This document shows positions 15,816 through 21,630 of a DNA stretch of 21,630 bases, in pieces. How positions within the stretch are numbered: the stretch's first letter is position 1; the number at the start of each line of letters is the position of its first letter. The DNA is from Clostridiales bacterium (GTDB taxonomy: Bacteria; Bacillota; Clostridia; Christensenellales; Christensenellaceae). Location: contig QAKS01000053.1 of assembly GCA_003343685.1 (NCBI GenBank), positions 1 to 21,630 of the forward strand, written 5' to 3'. A model generated the notes under the pieces. It saw nothing but the letters and a program-made list of their open reading frames with translations. It ran no database searches and was not told where the DNA came from. A program made the translations under genes and the position numbers.

Positions 15816-16019
15816 CTACTTAGCGGCTTCTTTGAGTTCGCGCTCGCGGATGATCGTCTTTACGCGGGCGATGTCCTTCTTGACCTCTTTGATGCTCTTC
15901 GTATTGGAGAGCTGGCCGGTAGCCTGCTGGAAGCGCAGATTAAAGAACTCCGTCTTCAGATCCTTCAGCTGGTTTACCAGCTCGTAATCCTGCATCTCAT
16001 GAAACTTCTTAGCCTTCAA
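15816..16019 (-). CDS. rpmC: 50S ribosomal protein L29, probable TTG start
   Basis: L29 sits at the tunnel exit with L23. The family core is plain: [40 protein letters not shown] and TIIRERE. TTG 16019 is preferred, giving 67 residues starting MKAKKFHEM, with AAGGTGG 8 nt upstream, a good match to family length and N-terminus. The alternative ATG 16049 would add ten residues ([10 protein letters not shown]) unlike L29. With the TTG start the gene overlaps the rplP stop by 11 nt. Confidence 0.93.
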   Translation of the reverse strand: MKAKKFHEMQDYELVNQLKDLKTEFFNLRFQQATGQLSNTKSIKEVKKDIARVKTIIRERELKEAAK

Positions 16020-16449
16020 CCTGCTCACCACCTTCCACTGCAACCTCACGCTTCACAATCTTGCACTTGATCGGCAGCTTGTGCGCTGCGAGACGAAGCG
16101 CTTCACGCGCAATCTCTTCGCTGACGCCGGCAATCTCAAACATCACTCTGTCCGGCTTCACTACAGCTACCCAGAACTCCGGTGCGCCCTTACCTTTACC
16201 CATTCTGGTTTCGGCAGGCTTCTTTGTTACCGGCTTGTCGGGGAATATTTTAATCCACACCTGGCCGCCCCTCTTGGTATATCTCGTCATAGCGATACGG
16301 GCAGCCTCTATCTGGTTGCTCTTGATCCAGCCGGGCTGCGCCGCGACAAGACCAAACTCACCGTAAGAGACTACGTTTCCGCGTGTCGCTCTGCCCTTCA
16401 TGCGGCCGCGATGCACTCTTCTATGCTTGGTTCTTTTTGGCATTAACAT
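16009..16449 (-). CDS. rplP: 50S ribosomal protein L16
   Basis: L16 organizes the A site of the large subunit next to the peptidyl-transferase centre. The 146-residue product starts [19 protein letters not shown] and has [27 protein letters not shown] (interrupted only by usual variation) and the [16 protein letters not shown] helix. ATG 16449 follows AAGGAGG by 8 nt, and MLMPKR is a common Firmicutes start; ATG 16443 is the alternative. The gene overlaps the end of rpsC by 29 nt and the start of rpmC by 11 nt. The tail after the helix ([11 protein letters not shown]) is slightly long. Confidence 0.97.
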   Translation of the reverse strand: MLMPKRTKHRRVHRGRMKGRATRGNVVSYGEFGLVAAQPGWIKSNQIEAARIAMTRYTKRGGQVWIKIFPDKPVTKKPAETRMGKGKGAPEFWVAVVKPDRVMFEIAGVSEEIAREALRLAAHKLPIKCKIVKREVAVEGGEQVEG

Positions 16450-17140
16450 TTCTTCTGCCTCCTTCCGGTTTCTTTCCCTCTGCTATACCCTTCGCGCGTT
16501 CTTTTAAGGGATCGGTCAATATCTCGCCCTTGTAAGCCCATACTTTTACGCCGATCTTGCCGTAAGTTGTATTGGCTTCCGCAAAGCCATAGTCGATATC
16601 GGCCCTTATTGTCTGCAGCGGTATAGAACCTTCGTGATACTGCTCTCTTCTTGCGATCTCTGCGCCGCCGAGACGGCCGGAGCACATGATCTTGATACCC
16701 TTCAGACCCGCTTTCATGGAGCGGCCAATGCTCTGCTTCATAGCGCGGCGGAAGGATGTTCTTCTCTCCAGCTGGCCCGCTACGTTCTCCGCGATGAGCT
16801 GCGCGTCCAGATCGGGGCGCTTCACCTCAACAATGTTGAGCGCAACAGTCTTGCCTATCTCTTTTGCCAGAGCGGCTTTCAGCTGCTCAATGCCTGTGCC
16901 GCCCTTGCCGATCACCACACCGGGCTTCGCCGTGTGGATCGTTACGGACGTCTTGTTAGCGGCTCTCTCAATCTCTATTCTGGACACGGAGGCCTGAAAC
17001 AGCTTATTCTTCAAAAACTTTCTGATTTGATTGTCCTCCACCAGATAGTCGGCAAACTGGTCTTTCTTTGCCACCCAGCGGGAGTCCCAATCTTTCATGA
17101 TACCAACTCTGAATCCATGGGGATTTACTTTCTGACCCAT
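16421..17140 (-). CDS. rpsC: 30S ribosomal protein S3
   Basis: S3 is at the mRNA entry channel and, with S4 and S5, takes part in mRNA unwinding. The 239-residue chain opens [14 protein letters not shown] and has a type II KH domain with GKGG at 78-81. The C-terminal domain holds [26 protein letters not shown] and [20 protein letters not shown]. The tail is basic. ATG 17140 follows GGAGGAGG. The end overlaps rplP. Confidence 0.98.
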   Translation of the reverse strand: MGQKVNPHGFRVGIMKDWDSRWVAKKDQFADYLVEDNQIRKFLKNKLFQASVSRIEIERAANKTSVTIHTAKPGVVIGKGGTGIEQLKAALAKEIGKTVALNIVEVKRPDLDAQLIAENVAGQLERRTSFRRAMKQSIGRSMKAGLKGIKIMCSGRLGGAEIARREQYHEGSIPLQTIRADIDYGFAEANTTYGKIGVKVWAYKGEILTDPLKERAKGIAEGKKPEGGRRNVNAKKNQA

Positions 17141-17154
17141 TATGTACCTCCTCC

Positions 17155-17541
17155 TTACTTGACCTCGTCCAAGATTATTGTGATATGGCTGGTTCTCTTT
17201 CTGATGCGAGACGCCATACCTTTTGCTCTCGGGCGATACCGTCTAAGTGTTGGACCCTGATTGGCATATGCTTCTGCCACATAGAGATTATCTCTCGTCA
17301 GCTCCAAATTGTTCTCGGCGTTTGCGACTGCGCTGTCAAGAAGCTTCAGCACCGGTTCGCTCGCCGCTTTGGGCGTGTTCGCCAGAATTGCCTTTGCCTC
17401 TTTTACGCTCTTGCCTCTTATAAGGTCTATCACAACTCTCACCTTGTTGGAGGAAATTCGGATATACCTTGCGACTGCGCGCGGCCTTTTATCTTTTTCT
17501 TCAAGCCGCTTTGCGGCCTTTTCTCTCTGCCTGGTTGCCAT
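17155..17541 (-). CDS. rplV: 50S ribosomal protein L22
   Basis: L22 has a long hairpin that lines the exit tunnel. The 128-residue protein has [20 protein letters not shown], then the family core and the hairpin-and-end block [20 protein letters not shown]. An N-terminal stretch of about 20 residues rich in K, R and E precedes the core and makes it longer than the typical 110-115. ATG 17541 follows AAGGAGG. Confidence 0.98.
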   Translation of the reverse strand: MATRQREKAAKRLEEKDKRPRAVARYIRISSNKVRVVIDLIRGKSVKEAKAILANTPKAASEPVLKLLDSAVANAENNLELTRDNLYVAEAYANQGPTLRRYRPRAKGMASRIRKRTSHITIILDEVK

Positions 17542-17558
17542 TTTCTACTGCCTCCTTA

Positions 17559-17828
17559 TCAAGATGACTTCTCGCCGGAGTGACCCCTGAAGGTGCGTGT
17601 GGGGGCGAATTCGCCCAGCTTATGCCCAACCATGTCCTCCGTCACGTACACAGGCACAAATTTTCTGCCGTCGTGTACTGCTATCGTATGGGAGATCATA
17701 TCCGGAAATATCGTGGATGCTCTCGACCATGTTTTCAGGACTTTCTTGTCGTTCTTTTCGTTCATGGCCTGTATCCTCGACAGGAGTTTCTGATCTACGT
17801 ATGGTCCTTTTTTGATCGACCTGCTCAT
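17559..17828 (-). CDS. rpsS: 30S ribosomal protein S19
   Basis: S19 lies in the 30S head next to S13. The 89-residue protein has [56 protein letters not shown] and RTFRGHSG, matching the family from end to end. ATG 17828 follows AAAGGAG. It lies 19 nt after rplB and 17 nt before rplV. Confidence 0.99.
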   Translation of the reverse strand: MSRSIKKGPYVDQKLLSRIQAMNEKNDKKVLKTWSRASTIFPDMISHTIAVHDGRKFVPVYVTEDMVGHKLGEFAPTRTFRGHSGEKSS

Positions 17829-17847
17829 TTAAATACTCTCCTTTCGC

Positions 17848-18681
17848 CTACTTGCCGTTTCTGCGCTTAACAATAAACTTGTTAGACCTGTTCTTCTTCT
17901 TCCTCGTCTTGTATCCGAGAGCAGGCTTGCCCCACGGAGTTACAGGACCGGGACGGCCGATAGGAGATTTGCCCTCGCCGCCGCCGTGCGGATGGTCGTT
18001 GGGGTTCATGACAGAACCGCGAACCGTCGGGCGAATGCCCATATGGCGCTTTCTTCCGGCCTTACCGATGTTCACGTTGGCATTGTCCAGGTTGCCGATC
18101 TGACCGATCGTCGCCTTTGCCACTACCGGCACCATTCTCACTTCGCCGGAGGGGAGCCTCACCTGTGCGTAAGCGCCCTCTTTTGCCATGAGCTGCGCCG
18201 CGCCGCCTGCCGTCCTTACCAGCTGTCCGCCCCTGCCGGGCTTCATCTCAATGTTGTGGATCAACGTACCCACCGGAATGGCGGATATGGGCATTGCATT
18301 ACCCGGCTTGATGTCCGCGCTGTCGGCGGAGACGATTTTGTCGCCCACCTTGATGCCGAGAGGCGCCAGAATATACCTTTTCTCGCCGTCAGCATAGTGC
18401 AGAAGCGCTATATTCGCCGTGCGGTTGGGGTCATACTCTATGGTCGCTACCGTAGCGGGAACGTCCATCTTATCCCTCTTGAAATCAATGATTCTGTACT
18501 TCCTCTTCGCACCGCCGCCGATGTGGCGCACTGTAATGCGTCCGTGGACATTTCTGCCGCCGCTCTTTCTCAAGGGGGCCAACAGCGATTTCTCAGGCGT
18601 CGTCGTCGTGATTTCGTCAAACTCCGACACCGACATGAACCTTCTGCCCGGGGAAGTCGGGTTATATTTCTTGATTGCCAT
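17848..18681 (-). CDS. rplB: 50S ribosomal protein L2
   Basis: L2 is needed for subunit association and lies close to the peptidyl-transferase centre. The 277-residue chain starts [20 protein letters not shown] and contains [20 protein letters not shown], the [14 protein letters not shown] block and the highly conserved C-terminal [20 protein letters not shown] loop that holds the functionally important histidine. ATG 18681 follows GGAGGAG. Confidence 0.99.
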   Translation of the reverse strand: MAIKKYNPTSPGRRFMSVSEFDEITTTTPEKSLLAPLRKSGGRNVHGRITVRHIGGGAKRKYRIIDFKRDKMDVPATVATIEYDPNRTANIALLHYADGEKRYILAPLGIKVGDKIVSADSADIKPGNAMPISAIPVGTLIHNIEMKPGRGGQLVRTAGGAAQLMAKEGAYAQVRLPSGEVRMVPVVAKATIGQIGNLDNANVNIGKAGRKRHMGIRPTVRGSVMNPNDHPHGGGEGKSPIGRPGPVTPWGKPALGYKTRKKKNRSNKFIVKRRNGK

Positions 18682-18699
18682 AACTTATCTCTCCTCCCG

Positions 18700-18996
18700 C
18701 TACTGTATCATTCCCTCGAAGAACTCGATTGCCTTGCTGTCCTTCGTGAGGGTCACCGTCGCTTTTTTCACGGCCGGCGTTCTGCCTTCCGTGCGTCCCT
18801 GCCTCTTCAGCTTGCCTTCTTTTCTCGTCGTAGTGATCTTAGCCACTTTGACTTCGAAAATCTCTTCGACGGCCTGCTTGATCTCCGTCTTATTGGCCCG
18901 CGTGTCGACGCTGAACGTATATTTCTTCTCGGGGATCTGGTCATAGCTTTTTTCAGTCAGGACTGGTCCCTTTATAACATCATGTATGTCTTTCAT
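18700..18996 (-). CDS. rplW: 50S ribosomal protein L23
   Basis: L23 forms the docking site for trigger factor and SRP at the tunnel exit. The 98-residue product has [35 protein letters not shown] and [20 protein letters not shown], as expected. Its ATG shares one base with the rplD stop (TAATG), implying coupled translation. Confidence 0.98.
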   Translation of the reverse strand: MKDIHDVIKGPVLTEKSYDQIPEKKYTFSVDTRANKTEIKQAVEEIFEVKVAKITTTRKEGKLKRQGRTEGRTPAVKKATVTLTKDSKAIEFFEGMIQ

Positions 18997-19622
18997 TATG
19001 CGTAAACCTCCTCCAGCTTCTTTACGGCAGCCTTTGTGAGTACGAGCTTGTCGCAGTTGACGATGTCATAAACGCTCATCTCGCCGGCAAACGTTGCGGC
19101 GACGCCGGCAATGTTGCCCGATGCTCTCGTCACGGTCTCGTCTACGGCATCCGTGACAATCAGAGCCTTGGCGCCGGCAACCTTGATATTCTCAAGCGCC
19201 TTTACCATCTCCTTCGTCTTGGGAGCCTCTATGTTGAACTCCTCTACAACTACGAGCTCTTTCTCTGCGACCTTCATGGAGAGGGCCGAACGCATAGCGA
19301 GCTGCTTCATCTTTTTGTTGACCTTGACTCTGTAAGAGCGGGGCTTCGGCGCAAACACAACGCCGCCGCCTGTCCACTGAGGTTCTCTTGTGGAGCCGTG
19401 TCTTGCGCGGCCTGTGCCCTTCTGTCTCCAGGGCTTCTTCCCGCCGCCGCGGACTTCCGACCTTGTCAGGGTAGACTGTGTTCCCTGCCTGTTTGCTGCG
19501 AGCTGCGCCACGACTACCTGATGGATCGCCGGTTCGCTCACCTCGATGCCGAACACTTCGTCTTTAAGTTTTATTCTTCCGGCGTCGCTGCCGTCTATCT
19601 TCCAAACTTTGACACTTGGCAT
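18996..19622 (-). CDS. rplD: 50S ribosomal protein L4
   Basis: L4 reaches into the exit tunnel with a long loop. In E. coli it also represses the S10 operon. The 208-residue chain has the tunnel loop region [19 protein letters not shown] followed by [17 protein letters not shown] and the C-terminal alpha/beta domain. Whether it controls the leader before rpsJ here cannot be told from sequence. ATG 19622 follows GGAGG at a long spacing. It overlaps rplW by one base. Confidence 0.98.
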   Translation of the reverse strand: MPSVKVWKIDGSDAGRIKLKDEVFGIEVSEPAIHQVVVAQLAANRQGTQSTLTRSEVRGGGKKPWRQKGTGRARHGSTREPQWTGGGVVFAPKPRSYRVKVNKKMKQLAMRSALSMKVAEKELVVVEEFNIEAPKTKEMVKALENIKVAGAKALIVTDAVDETVTRASGNIAGVAATFAGEMSVYDIVNCDKLVLTKAAVKKLEEVYA

Positions 19623-19651
19623 TACCTGTGCCTCCTTTCAATAATCTGTAT

Positions 19652-20272
19652 TTAAGCCTTTACGCTTTTCTTTATCGTTATCAGCTGGCCCTTCGCGCCG
19701 GGTACTGCGCCCTTTATAAGCAGCATGTTGCGCTCAGCGTCCACCATCTCGATTCTGAGGTTCTGCACCGTCTTTGTTTCGCTTCCCGTGTGTCCGGGGA
19801 GACGCTTGCTCTTGAACACCTTGCCCGGATAAGAGCATGCGCCCATGGAACCGGGACGGCGATGGTATCTGGAACCGTGCGTCATGGGGCCTCTGTGCTG
19901 TCCCCATCTCTGGATAACACCCTTAAAGCCGCGGCCCTTGGAGGTTCCCGTTACGTCAACGATGTCTCCGGTCTCAAATACGTCCGCTTTGATCTCAGCG
20001 CCGACTTCCAGCGCCTCATCCGTTTTGAACTCGCGGAGATAGCGCTTCGCCGGAACGCCCGACTTCTTGTAATGACCCATCTTGGGCTTGTTTACCAGCT
20101 TCTCCCTGATTTCGCCGAATCCAACCTGAACCGCGCTGTAGCCGTCGGTCTCAGGTGTTTTCTTCTGGACTACGACGCAGGGGCCGGCTTCTACTACTGT
20201 TACGGGTATGACTACGCCTTCTTCGGTGAAGATCTGCGTCATCCCGACTTTTTTTCCAAGTATAGCTTTCAT
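19652..20272 (-). CDS. rplC: 50S ribosomal protein L3
   Basis: L3 is one of the two initiators of large-subunit assembly. The 206-residue protein opens [19 protein letters not shown] and holds the central extension [20 protein letters not shown] and [20 protein letters not shown], which reaches toward the peptidyl-transferase centre. ATG 20272 is preceded by AAGGAGGAAGG. It lies 22 nt after rpsJ. Confidence 0.99.
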   Translation of the reverse strand: MKAILGKKVGMTQIFTEEGVVIPVTVVEAGPCVVVQKKTPETDGYSAVQVGFGEIREKLVNKPKMGHYKKSGVPAKRYLREFKTDEALEVGAEIKADVFETGDIVDVTGTSKGRGFKGVIQRWGQHRGPMTHGSRYHRRPGSMGACSYPGKVFKSKRLPGHTGSETKTVQNLRIEMVDAERNMLLIKGAVPGAKGQLITIKKSVKA

Positions 20273-20294
20273 TGTCCTTCCTCCTTGCCTGTCC

Positions 20295-20603
20295 TTACAG
20301 CTTTATCTCGATATCGACACCTGCCGGCAGATCGAGGCGCATCAGCGCGTCTGTAGTCTTTGCATTCGCCTCCAATATATCGATCAGCCTCTTGTGGGTC
20401 TTGATCTCAAACTGTTCGCGAGAGTCCTTATACTTGTGCGTTGCACGAAGTATTGTGACGATCTCCTTCTGTGTCGGCAGCGGTATCGGACCCGATACTT
20501 TAGCGCCCGTGCGTTTTGCCGTGTCGACGATCTTTGCCGAGGACTGGTCGATCAGATTGTGATCGTAGGCCTTCAGCTTAATTCTGATTCTCTGGCTCGC
20601 CAT
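20295..20603 (-). CDS. rpsJ: 30S ribosomal protein S10
   Basis: S10 is in the 30S head; in E. coli it also acts with NusB in antitermination. The 102-residue product ([20 protein letters not shown]...) has [37 protein letters not shown] and the end [13 protein letters not shown], an end-to-end match. ATG 20603 follows GGAAGGAG. It is the first gene of the ribosomal run, after a leader of about 220 nt. Confidence 0.99.
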   Translation of the reverse strand: MASQRIRIKLKAYDHNLIDQSSAKIVDTAKRTGAKVSGPIPLPTQKEIVTILRATHKYKDSREQFEIKTHKRLIDILEANAKTTDALMRLDLPAGVDIEIKL

Positions 20604-20822
20604 TGTTTGTTATGTCTCCTTCCTATATACACGCCTCCGCGCGTATCCTATTGTATTTTCGCCGCAGGGCGCCTTATTACCCTGCGAACGGAGCGCCCGC
20701 TCTATGGCGGACTTGTCTGCATGAGTTACCCGGCATGGCCTCCGGCAATCTCACGCTTCAACCCATTTTGCCCTTCCCTGCGCGGTTTTTGGGCAATCCC
20801 AAACCTACGCATGGAGCGCAAC
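20604..20822 (-). promoter_or_regulatory. Structured 5' leader of the S10 operon
   Basis: Between the predicted start of transcription (about 20822) and rpsJ lies about 219 nt without a credible gene. Three hairpins are visible. The first (20779-20811) pairs TTTGGG with CCCAAA around ATTG, extended by GG/CC and TGCG/CGCA with small bulges. The second (20663-20686) has arms CGCAGGG and CCCTGCG. The third (20629-20646) has arms ATACGC and GCGTGT and lies directly before the ribosome-binding site. A leader of this length is typical of self-regulated ribosomal operons; the ligand is unknown here. Confidence 0.55.
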
Positions 20823-20828
20823 AGTAGT

Positions 20829-20857
20829 ATTATATAACAATGAAACCCCTTTTGCAA
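20829..20857 (-). promoter_or_regulatory. Promoter of the S10 ribosomal operon
   Basis: On the minus strand, -35 TTGCAA (20852-20857) and a perfect -10 TATAAT (20829-20834) are separated by 17 bp. Upstream of the -35, 20862-20892 is almost entirely A and T with A-tracts, a plausible UP element for the RNA polymerase alpha C-terminal domain. The IS copy begins directly beyond it. The -35 lies inside the hairpin of an opposite-strand terminator. Confidence 0.85.
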
Positions 20858-20867
20858 GGGGTTTTTT
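20843..20867 (+). terminator. Plus-strand intrinsic terminator overlapping the S10 -35 box
   Basis: Arms AAACCCCTT (20843-20851) and AAGGGGTTT (20856-20864) pair perfectly around the loop TTGC, and the T-run continues to 20867. Read on the plus strand it is a strong terminator; read on the minus strand only three T residues follow. No plus-strand gene lies directly before it, so it may block antisense transcription toward the IS or be a remnant of a displaced neighbour. Confidence 0.75.
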
Positions 20868-20892
20868 ATTGTTTTTTCAAAAATTATTTTAT

Positions 20893-21630
20893 TTCTAAAT
20901 TGCAAGATCAAATCGGACACAATTAAAGAGCTCGGCGGAAGAGCGATAATTGAAGATTTTGCGAGGGAGATTATTGATCCACTCCTCCACGAAAGCAATA
21001 GCTTCGTCTGAAACAGTACCGAAGTCCGTACCCTTGGGGAAAAAGCGACGGACAAGGGAATTTTGCTTCTCGTTTGTCCCGCGCTCAAACGAGGAATACG
21101 GGTGAGCATAGTAAACCTTAGTTTCAGGCAGCAGGGACGGCAGCTCGGCAAACTCGCTTCCGTTATCACCGGTCATCGTTTTGAATACGGCTGTAAAGCT
21201 CTCCCCATATTTCATATTTAGCCTTTCAATACCTTCTTTTACTGCTTCTTTAGACCGTGAAGCTATCTTCACCATATACCGCCTTCTGGTAAACCGCTCG
21301 TCTATACAAAGCAGGGCGGCGCTGCTTTCCCGCTTCCCAACTATCGTGTCTATCTCCCCATGCCCAAACTCTTCCCTGTTTTCCACCTCGCTAGGCCGCT
21401 GCTCTATGCTCATGCCATACAGCTGCCTGTTTACTCTGTCCCGATGTGCTTTCGACTTCCGTTTTACTCTCAGCGGAAGGTCTATATTCCTTACTCCCAG
21501 CAGGCATTGGTCAATGTAGTTATACAGTGTTTTTGTACAAACGGTCTCATCAAAGAGACCCTCCATTCGAGCTCTGCCGCAAACCGCGTCAGGAGACAGC
21601 TTCTCATTTTTCATCCGCTCGTCCGCATAT
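20893..21630 (-). mobile_element. IS30-family insertion sequence, second partial copy (inverted)
   Basis: This is the reverse complement of 1-738, with the same right-end boundary and the same cut at the window edge. It points in the direction of the S10 operon, so transcription leaving the transposase would run into the rpsJ promoter region. The insertion leaves about 35 bp of AT-rich DNA upstream of the -35 box. Confidence 0.9.
20895..21629 (-). CDS. IS30-family transposase, N-terminus missing at window edge (copy 2)
   Basis: The protein part is identical to the copy at the left end: 239 residues from the first internal ATG at 21614, with D89, D150 and E182 as the likely catalytic triad. 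The frame stays open to the window edge, so the missing helix-turn-helix region is an effect of where the sequence ends. Its C-terminal residues (VRFDLAI) are encoded by the presumed terminal inverted repeat. Confidence 0.93.
   Translation of the reverse strand, partial: YADERMKNEKLSPDAVCGRARMEGLFDETVCTKTLYNYIDQCLLGVRNIDLPLRVKRKSKAHRDRVNRQLYGMSIEQRPSEVENREEFGHGEIDTIVGKRESSAALLCIDERFTRRRYMVKIASRSKEAVKEGIERLNMKYGESFTAVFKTMTGDNGSEFAELPSLLPETKVYYAHPYSSFERGTNEKQNSLVRRFFPKGTDFGTVSDEAIAFVEEWINNLPRKIFNYRSSAELFNCVRFDLAI

Noticed and set aside
20726..20812. 28-residue leader peptide in the S10 leader
   Set aside because: It has an ATG and a stop but no ribosome-binding site and sits only about 10 nt from the predicted 5' end; its start codon falls in the first leader hairpin. 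Its sequence shows no regulatory codon run.
20726..21169. 147-residue minus-strand frame across the IS boundary
   Set aside because: It is an out-of-frame reading of the transposase continuing into the S10 leader, with no family match or start signal.
1..21630. Composite transposon carrying the ribosomal operons
   Set aside because: Neither IS copy is complete, no target duplications can be seen, and both ends are cut at the same IS base, which fits a contig breaking in a repeat.
1..21630. CRISPR array, tRNA, rRNA or toxin-antitoxin pair
   Set aside because: No regularly spaced repeats, cloverleaf sequence, rRNA segment or paired small genes were found; nearly all DNA is taken by recognised genes.

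Overview
The window is a 21.6-kb stretch of a Clostridia genome, most likely Lachnospiraceae-like. It carries the complete S10-spc-alpha ribosomal-protein supercluster, all on the minus strand. The pointers are gene order (adk-map-KOW gene-infA-rpmJ between secY and rpsM, and ecfA1-ecfA2-ecfT-truA after rplQ), strong AGGAGG ribosome-binding sites, an L17 with long internal insertions, an adenylate kinase with a four-cysteine lid, and zinc-type S14, S4 and L36. The family-level placement is inference.

Layout, in the direction of transcription (right to left). A partial IS30-family element lies at 20893-21630. A strong promoter (20829-20857) and a structured leader of about 220 nt precede rpsJ. 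The S10 and spc genes run without a break: rpsJ, rplC, rplD, rplW, rplB, rpsS, rplV, rpsC, rplP, rpmC, rpsQ, rplN, rplX, rplE, rpsZ, rpsH, rplF, rplR, rpsE, rpmD, rplO, secY. Then come adk, map, a KOW-domain gene and infA. rpmJ sits between two unusually long, structured gaps. rpsM, rpsK, rpsD, rpoA and rplQ follow and end at an intrinsic terminator (4665-4700). A separate promoter (4616-4644) drives ecfA1-ecfA2-ecfT-truA, which ends at a 36-bp perfect palindrome shared with a convergent plus-strand gene for a small DUF4190-like membrane protein (840-1193). A second partial IS30 copy lies at 1-738.

The genes jointly build both ribosomal subunits. They also supply the alpha subunit of RNA polymerase, the SecY channel, initiation factor IF-1, N-terminal methionine removal, nucleotide balance (Adk), vitamin or metal uptake (the ECF energizing module) and tRNA pseudouridylation.

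The two ends of the window are 738-bp inverted copies of the same IS30-family fragment, cut at the same internal base. This looks like a contig that stops inside a repeat, not a proven composite transposon. I found no CRISPR array, tRNA, rRNA or unfamiliar defence or mobile system. The observations worth a second look are regulatory: the S10 promoter embedded in an opposite-strand terminator next to the IS, structured leaders before rpsJ, rpmJ, rpsM and adk, and TTG starts for infA, rpsZ and probably rpmC. No stretch longer than 300 bases lacks a gene; the longest are 20604-20892 (289 nt) and 7654-7870 (217 nt).
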